Of a DNA stretch of 64,000 nt, positions 19,169 through 28,464 are shown piece by piece; the stretch's first letter is position 1, and each line of letters starts with the position of its first letter. The position numbers were made by a program, and so were the translations under genes. This DNA is from Betaproteobacteria bacterium (lineage in GTDB: Bacteria; Pseudomonadota; Gammaproteobacteria; Burkholderiales; SG8-41), in assembly GCA_029863175.1 (NCBI GenBank), contig JAOTVX010000004.1, positions 62,001 to 126,000 of the forward strand, in the 5' to 3' direction. The notes under the pieces were generated by a model. The model was not told the origin of the DNA and ran no database searches. It saw nothing but the letters and a program-made list of their open reading frames with translations.

Positions 19169-19678
19169 TCATTCGTCACAGCAGTTGACCAGTCTCTTCA
19201 CGATATCGTCAAGCGTCCACGGCTTTTCCTCGGCCGCTACTTGCCGGAATCCGGAGGCATCGATCAGCTTGAGCCGCAAAGCCCAAAACAGCGAATAGGC
19301 CTTGTAAGCATGCCCGAAAATCTCCTTTGCTTCGTTCTTGTTCCCCTCCGATTGTCGCTTGGTGCCCACCTCCATGAGCCGCATCGTTGTCGCCAGCAAA
19401 TGCTTCGTGATGCACCAGGTCTCCCCTTCATGCTTGTCGATCAATTTCTCCAGTAGCGCTTTTCGGGTCGAGCGCACCTCGTTCATGAAATCAAAGTATT
19501 CGGCGTTCTCCGTTTTCATGCCGGTGAAGAAGAAATGCTCCTCGAGGCTGATGAGGTTCATAACGGCGATGCTCAAGTCCTCCTCGGCGGAAAGATCAAT
19601 ATTTCCTGACTTCTTCAGTGTCTCGATTTTTCGGCGTAATGCATCAAAGCTGGGTGGCTGTGTGGTCATGGCAGTCAT
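19169..19678 (-). CDS. Conserved helical protein of unknown function
   Basis: 169 residues, predicted almost entirely helical and soluble, with no signal peptide. It ends VKRLVNCCDE, leaving a vicinal cysteine pair near the C-terminus, and another Cys lies in GETWCITKH. The ATG at 19678 shares one base with the TGA of the upstream CcdA gene, so the two are translationally coupled. I do not recognise the family. The coupling suggests it assists CcdA assembly or function. Confidence 0.6.
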   Translation of the reverse strand: MTAMTTQPPSFDALRRKIETLKKSGNIDLSAEEDLSIAVMNLISLEEHFFFTGMKTENAEYFDFMNEVRSTRKALLEKLIDKHEGETWCITKHLLATTMRLMEVGTKRQSEGNKNEAKEIFGHAYKAYSLFWALRLKLIDASGFRQVAAEEKPWTLDDIVKRLVNCCDE

Positions 19679-20460
19679 CAGATAGTGAAGATAATGAAAC
19701 CGAGGGTCACCATGGCGAGCCCCCCTCCAAGCCGCATGGTGTGCGCTTTCCGCTTCTTCCAGTCCTGCAGCCTCTCCACTAGCGCCTTGTCGCCTGCAAT
19801 GAAAAGGATGATCACGAGAGGGAGAATGAAGAGCAGGTTATAGAGGAAAAGATACCCGAGGCCGACAGTACGGGTGGTCTGATCGTGAAGCAGTCCCAGC
19901 ACCATCAAGTACGGCCCGCCCGTACAAGGGAACTCGCAGACCCCCACCAATCCGCCCAGAACGAATGCGGACGGCAGCGATCCTTTTTCCATCAGCTCCG
20001 CCATTCTGTGGTGCGCCCCGTGCGGAATTCTCAGCTTGATGGGAAATGCGGGGACGAAATGGTTGGTGATGTTGATGAGTCCGAGGGCCACCAGAAGCGT
20101 GGCGCCGACCTTTGCCATGAAATGCGGCGTATCGAAGATGTGCAGCGTCTGCAGGATTCCCAGACCGATGAGCGTATAGACCAGAAAAATGCCGAGAATG
20201 TACGCAATGCCGATCTCGAGCACGCTCGACCGGAACTTGCCGATACTGAAGAGGAAGGCAATGGTGAGAATCAGGATCGAAAAAGCGCAGGGGTTGATGC
20301 TGTCTATCAGCGCCGAGACGACGATGAGCGGCAGGAGCCATGAGCCTTGATTCGACCAGTTCCACAGGGTGGCCGTCCCGATGTTGCCCGCCTTGAAGAA
20401 AAACACGGACGCGACGAGCAGGGTGCCGATTCCAATCAGCCATGAGAGTTTTTTGTTCAT
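19678..20460 (-). CDS. CcdA/DsbD-type thiol electron transporter (copy 1)
   Basis: 260 residues, about seven transmembrane segments. The two family cysteines stand in SINPCAFSILIL and CEFPCTGGPYLMVLG; the second has an extra upstream Cys (CEFPC). CcdA proteins carry electrons from cytoplasmic thioredoxin across the membrane to periplasmic thiol proteins. It starts 6 bp after the DUF1573 gene and overlaps the next gene by one base. A second, more typical CcdA lies 0.7 kb upstream, so the cluster has two routes or two partners. Confidence 0.85.
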   Translation of the reverse strand: MNKKLSWLIGIGTLLVASVFFFKAGNIGTATLWNWSNQGSWLLPLIVVSALIDSINPCAFSILILTIAFLFSIGKFRSSVLEIGIAYILGIFLVYTLIGLGILQTLHIFDTPHFMAKVGATLLVALGLINITNHFVPAFPIKLRIPHGAHHRMAELMEKGSLPSAFVLGGLVGVCEFPCTGGPYLMVLGLLHDQTTRTVGLGYLFLYNLLFILPLVIILFIAGDKALVERLQDWKKRKAHTMRLGGGLAMVTLGFIIFTI

Positions 20461-20466
20461 GATTGC

Positions 20467-21081
20467 CTACGGCGTCACCATGGCGTTAAACCGAAGTTCG
20501 AGGGCGAGCCCCGCGTCGTTTAGGACCGTCACGGTGCGAGCAGTCGGACCAACCCCTGCCGGGCCATGCGCTGCAGGGTCGAACACCACGTCTACTTGCG
20601 CCAACTCTTCCGGTGCGAGGAGTTCACTAACGCTCGCGAGCCACCCGTGCCCCGGCATTCCGAACGGGCCTTTTTTTGCCGAAGGCGTTATCAACGTGGC
20701 GGTAGTGCACATGCAGGAGGTGAATATCTTGGTGATGGTGAGCGGGGTCGCGCCGCTGTTCCGGATCGAGTAGCGGTGAGAGACCTTGCCCTTCGCCATC
20801 GAGATGCGTCCAAAATCGAAAGATGGCGCGTCCGAGGTGAGCACTCTTGCGCCGGAAAACTGCGCAACGGCCGGCCGCGCCTCGTCGTACGGCACCCATC
20901 CCCCCGAAGGCTTTTTCTGGGGCACGAAGATCCCTAAGGCGATAACAACGACCGTTCCGGCCACCAGCGCGTACAGGATGTTTCTCCTGTTGTTCGGTCT
21001 CGACATGGGATCTTCCGGTTTGTGAGTCATCGGTTTCGACATATGCATGTCCGTTCTTCCGGCCTTATGCTTCTTTGACAT
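20467..21081 (-). CDS. DUF1573 membrane-anchored periplasmic protein
   Basis: 204 residues. One transmembrane helix (about 34-51) follows a basic, Met/His/Lys-rich N-terminus. The outer part has the DUF1573 motif SFDFGRISMAKGKVSHRYSIRNSGATPLTITKIFTSCMCTTA, with the characteristic SCxCT cysteine pair. DUF1573 domains have an Ig-like fold and often accompany thiol or heme proteins. Start ATG 21081 is preceded by AAGGA with 8-nt spacing. Operon with CcdA genes on both sides. Confidence 0.8.
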   Translation of the reverse strand: MSKKHKAGRTDMHMSKPMTHKPEDPMSRPNNRRNILYALVAGTVVVIALGIFVPQKKPSGGWVPYDEARPAVAQFSGARVLTSDAPSFDFGRISMAKGKVSHRYSIRNSGATPLTITKIFTSCMCTTATLITPSAKKGPFGMPGHGWLASVSELLAPEELAQVDVVFDPAAHGPAGVGPTARTVTVLNDAGLALELRFNAMVTP

Positions 21082-21154
21082 GTGCGTATCCTTTCTTCAA
21101 GACAAGTTCAGAACCTTGGCGCTATTAGAAGTAGTGATGCTTCGCTCGCCGCGT

Positions 21155-21898
21155 TCATCCGATGCTCGCAAATCCGGGGAAGGTATTGAGCAGCCACCAC
21201 GCGAACACCGAGAGTTGACCGGTAACCATGGCCAAGCCCATGATCATCATGATGATGCCCGCTACGACCTGAAGCGGCCGTCCGATGCGGCGCATCGTCT
21301 TGAGCCGTTTCAGCAATGCGCCCGTGAATACCGCGGTCGCGAGAAAGGGAATTCCCAAACCGAGCGAATAGGCGGTCAACAGCGCGATGCCGCTGGAAAC
21401 TGTCGCCGATGCCGCGCTTACCGTGAGGATTGCGCCTAACACCGGCCCGATGCACGGGGTCCACCCGAACCCGAATGCCAGCCCGAGCAGATAAGCCGCA
21501 AGTGGGCGGGTGCCGCGGATTGCTCCATGAAAACGCACATCGCGTTCCAGCCAGGGTAGCTTCAATACCCCGGTCATGAATAAACCGAACGTCATCACGA
21601 TGATGCCGCCCGCGATATTCGTCTCATACTGGTAACGGATAAGGAGCTGGCCGAGTACCGTGGCGCTGGCGCCGAGAATTATGAATACGGTTGAAAACCC
21701 CAGCACGAAGCACAGACTCAACGCCAGCGCCGACAGTCTTTGTGCGGTGCGTTCCTCGTGGTGTGAATGCGGCAACGCATGGCCGGCTACGTAGGAAACA
21801 TAGCCAGGAACCAGGGGCAGCACGCAGGGCGACAGGAAAGACACTGTCCCGGCCGCGATAGCGGTCGCTAGGCCGAGAGCGGAGATATCACTCATCAC
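21155..21898 (-). CDS. CcdA cytochrome c biogenesis/thiol electron transporter (copy 2)
   Basis: 247 residues, six or seven transmembrane helices. Family cysteines appear in SFLSPCVLPLVPGY and FGFGWTPCIGPVLGAIL, the classical CcdA pair. It begins 13 bp after the TlpA-like gene, whose product is its likely periplasmic electron acceptor. Together they would keep cytochrome c apoproteins or metal-binding thiols reduced. Confidence 0.92.
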   Translation of the reverse strand: MMSDISALGLATAIAAGTVSFLSPCVLPLVPGYVSYVAGHALPHSHHEERTAQRLSALALSLCFVLGFSTVFIILGASATVLGQLLIRYQYETNIAGGIIVMTFGLFMTGVLKLPWLERDVRFHGAIRGTRPLAAYLLGLAFGFGWTPCIGPVLGAILTVSAASATVSSGIALLTAYSLGLGIPFLATAVFTGALLKRLKTMRRIGRPLQVVAGIIMMIMGLAMVTGQLSVFAWWLLNTFPGFASIG

Positions 21899-21911
21899 AT
21901 GTCGCCCCGGG

Positions 21912-22487
21912 TCATTTGCGCAACTCGGAGATGAGGGGAATGATCTTTTCCTGCAGCGCCCGCGGCGTTAGCGCTCCGATATGCTTATAGGCGATGCGGC
22001 CCTGGCGGTCGATCACGAAAGTTTCGGGTACTCCGTAGACGCCCCATTCGATCCCGACCCGACCGTTAATGTCGGCACCCGTCCGCGTATAGGGGTCGCC
22101 CAGCTCGTCCAGCCATTTCGAAGCGTCATCCGGCTTGTCCTTGTAGTTAAGACCGTGGATCGGCACGATGCCGCTTCTCTGCAGTTCCATGAACAGCGGA
22201 TGCTCTTCGCGACAGGCCGTGCACCAGGATGCAAACACGTTGACCAGCGACACCTCGCCCTGAAGAGAGGCGCTGGAGAGGCCCAATTCACGGCCCTTGA
22301 CCGCAGGCAAGTCGAAAACCGGCACCGGTTTGCCGATCAGCGGCGACGGTATGTCCCGCGGGTTCAACGTGAGCCCGATCCCGAACATCACGGCCATTCC
22401 CAGAAACACCAGGAGGGGCGTGAAAACCGCCATGCGCGGGGCGTGCTCCTTCTCGCGCATGCGGTCGACATAGACCTGATCAGTCAT
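21912..22487 (-). CDS. DsbE/TlpA-type thiol:disulfide oxidoreductase
   Basis: 191 residues. The start at 22487 is preferred because AAGGA lies 8 nt upstream; the ATG at 22496 directly touches it. One N-terminal transmembrane anchor (about residues 22-42) leads to a thioredoxin-like domain with the active site WCTAC (FASWCTACREEHPLF) and cis-Pro region GVPETFVIDRQGRIAYKHIG. This is the membrane-tethered periplasmic reductase of cytochrome c maturation type. It is followed by ccdA, its expected electron donor. Confidence 0.92.
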   Translation of the reverse strand: MTDQVYVDRMREKEHAPRMAVFTPLLVFLGMAVMFGIGLTLNPRDIPSPLIGKPVPVFDLPAVKGRELGLSSASLQGEVSLVNVFASWCTACREEHPLFMELQRSGIVPIHGLNYKDKPDDASKWLDELGDPYTRTGADINGRVGIEWGVYGVPETFVIDRQGRIAYKHIGALTPRALQEKIIPLISELRK

Positions 22488-22719
22488 TTCAGACATCCTT
22501 GTCGCGACGTAGTGAGAACATCATCGGAAGCTCGGTGTGGTCCCTTAAGCGATTCACGATCAGTGACGCGCTCGGCTCGCCAACCCTGGCGACCGGTACG
22601 CGCCGCCGCCCAGGGCACTCGAAACGAACGGAAGATCGGGAACGAAAGCGTCGTGCGTCCAACGACGCAAGACTCACACGGAGAGCCGGACTAACGGCTC
22701 CGTATGACGACGCGGGGGA

Positions 22720-23100
22720 TCAAATACGAAGGTTGCCGAAGAGTATGAACAACTTGGGTCCGGCGACCTTCGGGGCCCATGCGATGCGGGCACGGGTCGG
22801 TTCGGTCCTGACCGACAGACACGGACCAGAAAAGGCCGGTATGGGAATGATGTTTAAATCATTGGCCGCGAGTTCCTGCGTCGGATCGCGATAGCTTTGG
22901 ACGCACTGCGTAAGACAGAGAGCATCACCATTAGCCACATGCTCCGGGTGTCCCATGGCAGTGGGATGAGACTGAGCTGCCGCCATGGCAACCATGTTGC
23001 CCAGGCCCGCAATGCATGCGGAGACACTCGCCCCGGCGTTGTTTGCAATGAACATCGCCGCGACGAATGTGATCAGGTAACGAAATCGCTTCTTTCTCAT
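22720..23100 (-). CDS. Small exported cysteine protein (family shared with the 40.1-kb gene)
   Basis: 126 residues from ATG 23100. Signal peptide RKKRFRYLITFVAAMFIANNAGASVSA, then a Cys/His-containing region (ACIAGLG, HPTAMGHPEHV, ALCLTQCVQSY) and the C-terminus GPKLFILFGNLRI. The gene at 40106 encodes a protein of similar size, with signal peptide, Cys/His motif and C-terminus GPPAFILFANFRS, so both belong to one family. Both have an FNR-type box upstream. Probable metal-linked periplasmic protein; biochemical role unknown. Confidence 0.6.
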   Translation of the reverse strand: MRKKRFRYLITFVAAMFIANNAGASVSACIAGLGNMVAMAAAQSHPTAMGHPEHVANGDALCLTQCVQSYRDPTQELAANDLNIIPIPAFSGPCLSVRTEPTRARIAWAPKVAGPKLFILFGNLRI

Positions 23101-23166
23101 ACCCGTTGCCGCACAACACCCGGACCGCGTCCGGGCGCGCATGGCAATTGTCAAAATATCAATGCC

Positions 23167-23207
23167 ATGCTAATCCTACCCGTGTAGCGAGCCTTGATCT
23201 ATGTCAA
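23167..23207 (-). promoter_or_regulatory. FNR/CRP-family promoter of the 22.7-kb small Cys protein
   Basis: The box TTGATCTATGTCAA (23194-23207) matches the FNR/Anr consensus TTGATnnnnATCAA with one mismatch. TAGCAT (23172-23167, minus strand) lies 21 bp downstream as a -10 hexamer. The spacing fits class II activation. The rest of the gap from here to 23515 shows no supported gene. Confidence 0.55.
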
Positions 23208-23515
23208 ATCTCCCGTTGCAAGACGCAAAACGTGGGACTATGTCACGCTGAAGGGTTGGTTGAGTGGGTCTCTAACGGACCGGTCGGAAGCCCTGAACGT
23301 CTCAAGTCGGCCAATAGCGGTCATTGGCCAGACGATCGTGAGGCTTTTCTTGATCCATCATGCCTCCTTGCGCAGGACACGATTTTTTGTGCAGCGTCCC
23401 ACGTTAATGCCGTGATCCGCTTGATGAGTGACGACCCCACGCGCACAATGCCGATTTACAAATCGCCTTTTAGGTTAACTACTTCATGTGGCGACGACAA
23501 AGATAGACGTGACTC

Positions 23516-23677
23516 ATGTATTACATAGTGGAAACGGACAAATCATTCGATCAAGCGTCGGCAGCTCTTGAACTGGCGGTTAAACGTAATAGCTTTGGGA
23601 TACTGCATGTTGTCAAAGAGGTTGAGGAACAAACCGTACGAATGGTCGACGAAGCGAAAATTTGTATTTTTGGATGA
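23516..23677 (+). pseudogene. DUF302 N-terminal fragment
   Basis: 53 codons. The first ~30 residues, MYYIVETDKSFDQASAALEL followed by AVKRNSFGILHV, match the start of DUF302 proteins (normally about 130 residues). After that the sequence diverges (VKEVEEQTVRMVDEAK) and stops at a TGA that is not at a conserved cysteine. The rest of the domain is missing downstream, so this is a truncated remnant. About 270 bp of further gene-free DNA separates it from the efflux adaptor. Confidence 0.55.
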
Positions 23678-23949
23678 AAGCGGGTCGGTGCACTCGAGCC
23701 ATGCTGCGTTCCACGAGAGTTACGAGCAAGCCCTGGGCTTAAAGAGCAGAGCACCGGTTCCGCCGCCTGAACCGCAGATCCCGTGAACGGCGTGACAAAG
23801 TACGGAAAGTTGTTGCGGGTTGCCTGCCCCGCTTCCCTGATAGCAAGCCGGGTATTAGCGGCCCGGGTGGAAAATCGCTCGCAGCTCCGGCGCGATGGAC
23901 GCGGGATCGCTTGTGCGCTGGATCAGAGACTAGACTTGAAGAGACGCAA

Positions 23950-25014
23950 ATGAGACGCGTCACGGCATTATTGTTAGCGATGCTACCGCTTCTGCTTACC
24001 ACATGCGGTCGGGAAGCTCCGCCGGCTAAGATGCCGCCCCCACCCGAGCTCAAGACTGGGGCCGTCGAAGTGCGCGAGGTCGATCTTTCCTATTCCGCGG
24101 ATGCCGTGGTCGAGGCGGTGCGCCAATCCACCGTCGCGGCACAGATTGCGGGGCGCATAGTCGATATCCGGTTTGACGTGGGCGATTATGTGAAGCAGGG
24201 CGAAGTGCTCGTGCGCATCGACGAGCGCGCCGCCTCGCAGGCGTTGGCCGCCAGCGAGGCGCAGGTGCGGGAAGCGCGCGCGACATTCCGCAACGCGCGG
24301 GCAGACTATGAGCGCTCGCGTCAGCTCTTCGCCCAGAAGTTCATCAGCCAGGCCGCCCTCGATAAGGCCGAGGCAGCCTACAAGACCGCGCAGGCGCGCC
24401 TCGCGGCTCTGCTCGCCGGTGCCGGCCAGGCGGCAACCGAGCGCAGTTTCGCGACCATCGTCGCCCCCTACAGCGGTGTCGTGTCGGCGCGCCACGTGGA
24501 GTTGGGCGAGATGGCAAACCCGGGCAAACCGCTCATGACGGGCTTCGATCCGTCGACGCTACGCGTCGTCGCAACCGTACCGCAGGCACAGGTGTCAGCA
24601 ATCCAGACGAGCGGCAGGGCCCGCGTCGAGATCCCCTCGCTGAACATGTGGGTCGATGCGACGCGGCTGACGGTCGTGCCTTCAGCTGATCCCCGCACGC
24701 ACACGACCCGCATCCGGCTGGAGCTGCCGGCGGACGGGCACGGCGTTTATCCGGGTGTATTCGCCCGCGCGCATTTCCTCGTGGGAAGAGCACCGCGGCT
24801 GTTGGCGCCGCGCGAAGCGGTGATCTACCGGAGCGAGGTGACCGGCGTTTATGTCGTGGACGACAGCGGCCACCCGCGGCTGCGCCAGATCCGGCTGGGC
24901 ACCGCTGCCGATGAGCACTCTGTCGAGGTGCTCTCGGGGCTGCGGCCGGGCGAGCGCGTTGCGCTCGAGCCAATCAAAGCGGGCATGTCCGCTGGGACCG
25001 CCGTGGCGCGGTAA
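23950..25014 (+). CDS. RND efflux periplasmic adaptor (HlyD/MFP family)
   Basis: 354 residues from ATG 23950. A lipoprotein signal (LLLAMLPLLLTTCGR) is followed by the paired lipoyl halves (VEAVRQSTVAAQIAGRIVDIRFDVGDYVKQGEVLVRID and ATIVAPYSGVVSARHVELGEMANPG) around an alpha-helical hairpin (about 100-165). Beta-barrel and membrane-proximal domains complete the fold. It links the inner-membrane pump encoded 23 bp downstream to an outer-membrane channel. The substrate cannot be read from sequence. Confidence 0.92.
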   Translation: MRRVTALLLAMLPLLLTTCGREAPPAKMPPPPELKTGAVEVREVDLSYSADAVVEAVRQSTVAAQIAGRIVDIRFDVGDYVKQGEVLVRIDERAASQALAASEAQVREARATFRNARADYERSRQLFAQKFISQAALDKAEAAYKTAQARLAALLAGAGQAATERSFATIVAPYSGVVSARHVELGEMANPGKPLMTGFDPSTLRVVATVPQAQVSAIQTSGRARVEIPSLNMWVDATRLTVVPSADPRTHTTRIRLELPADGHGVYPGVFARAHFLVGRAPRLLAPREAVIYRSEVTGVYVVDDSGHPRLRQIRLGTAADEHSVEVLSGLRPGERVALEPIKAGMSAGTAVAR

Positions 25015-25037
25015 GGCGCCCGCCACCGCCGCCGCTC

Positions 25038-28000
25038 ATGGGCGTATCCGGACGCATCGCCGGGTTTTTCCAGGACTCGCAGCTCACACCGCTGCTCGCC
25101 CTCATCGCCTTCCTCCTCGGCCTGTTTGCGATCGCGGTCACACCCCGCGAGGAAGAGCCGCAAATCAACGTGACGATGGCGAACGTGTTAATCCCGTTTC
25201 CCGGGGCCTCCGCGCGCGACGTGGAGGCGCTGATCGCCACCCCTGCCGAGCAGGTCGTCTCCCAGATCAGCGGCGTGGAGCACGTCTTCTCGGTATCGCG
25301 CCCCGGCATGGCTGTGCTCACCGTGCAATACGAGGTGGGCGTGCCGCGCATCGACGCGCTGGTGCGGCTCTATGACACCATCAACTCCAACCGCGACTGG
25401 GTCTCGCCCGAGCTCGGCATCCTCGAGCCGATCATCAAGCCCAAAGGGATCGACGACGTGCCGGTCGTGACACTCACGCTCTGGAGCGCGGATCCACGCC
25501 AGGGTGCTTTCGAGCTCGAGCGGGTAGCGCACGCCGCCGAAATAGAGCTGAAGCGGGTCCCCGGCACGCGCGAAGTCCAGACGCTGGGCGGGCCGGGGCG
25601 CATGGTGCGCGTCCTGCTCGATGCGGATCGCTTGAACGCGCATGGCGTCTCGGCAATTGACGTGAGAAATGCGCTGCAGCTCGCCAATGTCAGTCTGCCC
25701 ACGGGCAAGCTCGTTCGCGGGAACCGCGAGGTGGTCGTGGAGACCGGGAACTATCTTGAATCAGCCGAGGACGTGAGAAGCCTTGTGATCGGCACCTTCG
25801 AGCAGCGCCCCGTCTTCGTGTCGGATGTCGCCGAAGTCGTCGACGGTCCCGATCAGCCTGCCCGATATGTCTGGAGCGGCATGGGCCCTGGGGGCTGGCG
25901 CGAAGGCACCGCGGCGGTTGGGGAGCAGCCCGCCGTAACCCTGCAGGTCACCAAGAAAGCGGGCGAGAATGCCGTCGAAGTTGCCACAGATGTGCTGAAG
26001 CGCGTGGAGGAGCTGCGCGGCACGATCATCCCGCACGACGTTCACCTGACTGTCACGCGCAACTATGGCGCGACTGCCGACGAAAAGGCGCGGCAGCTGA
26101 TTCAGAAACTCATCTTTGCGACGTTTTCGGTGGTCGTGCTGGTGTTCATCGCACTCGGCCGCCGGGAGGCGCTGATCGTCGGCGCGGCGGTCCTGCTGAC
26201 GCTGGCCGCGACGTTGTTCGCCTCATGGGCATGGGGATTCACGCTTAACCGGGTGTCGCTATTCGCGTTGATCTTCTCAATCGGCATATTGGTCGATGAC
26301 GCAATCGTCGTCGTGGAAAATATCCACCGCCGGATGAGTCGCGAGCGCCGTCCCTTGCGAGAGGTGATCCCCGCCGCCGTGGACGAAGTGGGCGGACCCA
26401 CGATTCTGGCCACGCTGACCGTAATCGCCGCGCTGCTCCCGATGGCTTTCGTCACCGGACTCATGGGGCCGTACATGAGCCCGATCCCGATCAATGCGAG
26501 CATGGGCATGCTGATCTCGCTTGCGATCGCCTTCACCGTGACCCCCTGGCTCGCGTTGAAGCTGTTGGGCAAGGCAGCCCCGCAGACGGCTGCTGGCGGG
26601 CGGCTCGAGGCGTTGTTTCAACGGCTACTGGGCCCATTCGTCGCCCATGCGCGCGCCGCCGCCAACCGGCGCGCGCTGCTCTATACCGTGCTCGCCCTCA
26701 TTCTCGCCTCGATTTCGCTCGCGGGCGTGAAGCTTGTCGTGTTGAAGATGCTTCCTTTCGACAACAAGTCCGAGTTCCAGGTCGTGGTCGACATGCCGGC
26801 AGGCACTCCGGTCGAGATAACCGCCGCGGCGCTGCACGACATGGGCGCCTATCTCGGCACCGTCCCCGAGGTCACCGACTATCAGGCCTACGCAGGCCTC
26901 GCTTCGCCCATCAATTTCAACGGGCTCGTGCGGCAGTATTACCTGCGCAATGCCTCCGAGGTCGGCGACATCCAGGTCAACCTCGTCGCCAAGGCCAAGC
27001 GCAGCCGCAAGAGCCACGAGATCGCGCAGGCGGTACGCCCCCGGCTCGAGGAAATTGCGCGCCGCTGGGAAGCCGAGGTCAAGGTGGTCGAGGTGCCCCC
27101 CGGCCCGCCGGTGCTCTCACCCATCGTGGCTGAAGTCTACGGGCCCGATGAAGCGGGCCGCATTCGCGTCGCCAAGCGCGTGCGCGAGGTCTTCGAGACC
27201 ACGCCCGGCATCGTCGGCATCGACGACTCCGTCGCGGATCCCGCGCCGCGCATGCTGCTAAAAGTGGACCAGAGCAAGGCCGCACTGCTTGGCGTGTCGC
27301 GACGCGACGTGGTCGAAACGATGCGCATGGGGCTATCGGGCGCAAATGTTACGCCGATCCACGACGGGCAATCCAAGTACGAGGTTCCCGTGCGCATCTT
27401 ATTGCCCCCGGAGCGCCAAGGTGCCCTCGAAGGATTCCTCAAGCTCACGATCCGCACGTCCGGCGGCGATCTCGTCCCGCTGTCCGAAGTCGTGAGGGTG
27501 TCGAAAAACGAGCGGGATCGTCCGATTTATCACAAGGACCTGTTGCCGGTGGTCTACGTGGTTGGCGACCAAGCCGGGCGGGTAGACAGCCCGCTCTACG
27601 GAATGTTTGCGGCGCGCGCACGGCTCGCGGGCACGCCGCTCGATGAAGGCGGCGTGCTCGGCGAGTACTTCATACGGCAGCCCTCCGACCCGTACCGCGA
27701 GTACGCGATCAAGTGGAACGGCGAATGGCAAGTGACCTACGAGACCTTCCGCGACATGGGCCTCGCCTACGCTGTGGGACTGATTCTCATCTACATCCTG
27801 GTCGTCGCCCAATTTCGCTCATATCTCACCCCGCTCATCATCATGGCCCCGATTCCGCTCACGGTAATCGGCGTCATGCCGGGGCACGCGCTGCTCGGCG
27901 CCAATTTCACGGCCACATCCATGATTGGCATGATTGCGCTCGCCGGCATCATCGTGCGCAACTCGATCCTGCTGGTCGACTTCATGAACCTCAAAGTGGC

Positions 28001-28235
28001 TGAAGGAGTCGATTTCCGGGACGCCATCATGCAATCAGCGGCCGCGCGCGCGAAGCCGATTGCGCTCACCGCCGCGGCCGCGATGCTGGGGGCGCTCTTC
28101 ATCCTGGACGATCCAATTTTCAACGGGCTCGCGATTTCTCTAATATTCGGGATCCTGGTCTCGACCTTGCTGACGCTGGTCGTAATCCCCGTCTTGTACT
28201 ACGCCGTCTATCGCCGGAAGTTTCAGCCGGCTTGA
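25038..28235 (+). CDS. RND efflux pump inner-membrane transporter
   Basis: 1065 residues, full length for the family. Twelve transmembrane helices in two repeats; TM4 contains the proton-relay pair in GILVDDAIVVVENIHRRM. Two large periplasmic porter loops are present. The motif G-x-x-x-D-D-x-x-V-x-V-E-N supports hydrophobe/amphiphile type RND rather than the CusA metal type; methionine clusters typical of CusA were not seen. It forms an operon with the adaptor upstream; no outer-membrane gene is adjacent. About 230 bp of non-coding DNA follow. Confidence 0.93.
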   Translation: MGVSGRIAGFFQDSQLTPLLALIAFLLGLFAIAVTPREEEPQINVTMANVLIPFPGASARDVEALIATPAEQVVSQISGVEHVFSVSRPGMAVLTVQYEVGVPRIDALVRLYDTINSNRDWVSPELGILEPIIKPKGIDDVPVVTLTLWSADPRQGAFELERVAHAAEIELKRVPGTREVQTLGGPGRMVRVLLDADRLNAHGVSAIDVRNALQLANVSLPTGKLVRGNREVVVETGNYLESAEDVRSLVIGTFEQRPVFVSDVAEVVDGPDQPARYVWSGMGPGGWREGTAAVGEQPAVTLQVTKKAGENAVEVATDVLKRVEELRGTIIPHDVHLTVTRNYGATADEKARQLIQKLIFATFSVVVLVFIALGRREALIVGAAVLLTLAATLFASWAWGFTLNRVSLFALIFSIGILVDDAIVVVENIHRRMSRERRPLREVIPAAVDEVGGPTILATLTVIAALLPMAFVTGLMGPYMSPIPINASMGMLISLAIAFTVTPWLALKLLGKAAPQTAAGGRLEALFQRLLGPFVAHARAAANRRALLYTVLALILASISLAGVKLVVLKMLPFDNKSEFQVVVDMPAGTPVEITAAALHDMGAYLGTVPEVTDYQAYAGLASPINFNGLVRQYYLRNASEVGDIQVNLVAKAKRSRKSHEIAQAVRPRLEEIARRWEAEVKVVEVPPGPPVLSPIVAEVYGPDEAGRIRVAKRVREVFETTPGIVGIDDSVADPAPRMLLKVDQSKAALLGVSRRDVVETMRMGLSGANVTPIHDGQSKYEVPVRILLPPERQGALEGFLKLTIRTSGGDLVPLSEVVRVSKNERDRPIYHKDLLPVVYVVGDQAGRVDSPLYGMFAARARLAGTPLDEGGVLGEYFIRQPSDPYREYAIKWNGEWQVTYETFRDMGLAYAVGLILIYILVVAQFRSYLTPLIIMAPIPLTVIGVMPGHALLGANFTATSMIGMIALAGIIVRNSILLVDFMNLKVAEGVDFRDAIMQSAAARAKPIALTAAAAMLGALFILDDPIFNGLAISLIFGILVSTLLTLVVIPVLYYAVYRRKFQPA

Positions 28236-28464
28236 AGCTGCGCCGGTTGTCGGGGCCGACGCGCGCGGCTGATTTTTTGACGTTAAGGGTCCACTTTGGG
28301 CCGAAACCGGACATTCACCTAATCAAAAATCGGCTCAGAATATGGCAAACGGGTAGGGCATTGCCTGCCCGAGAGTGCGTCAGCCAATGTGAAGTTGGCA
28401 GACTTTGACGATTGCCGCGTGCCTGCGGCGGCCGATCGGACAAGGTCTTACAAAGTTCCGTGCC

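Noticed and set aside
23675..23677. TGA ending the DUF302 fragment as a third selenocysteine codon
   Set aside because: The TGA is not at a conserved Cys position and the protein has already left the DUF302 pattern; no family-like sequence follows.
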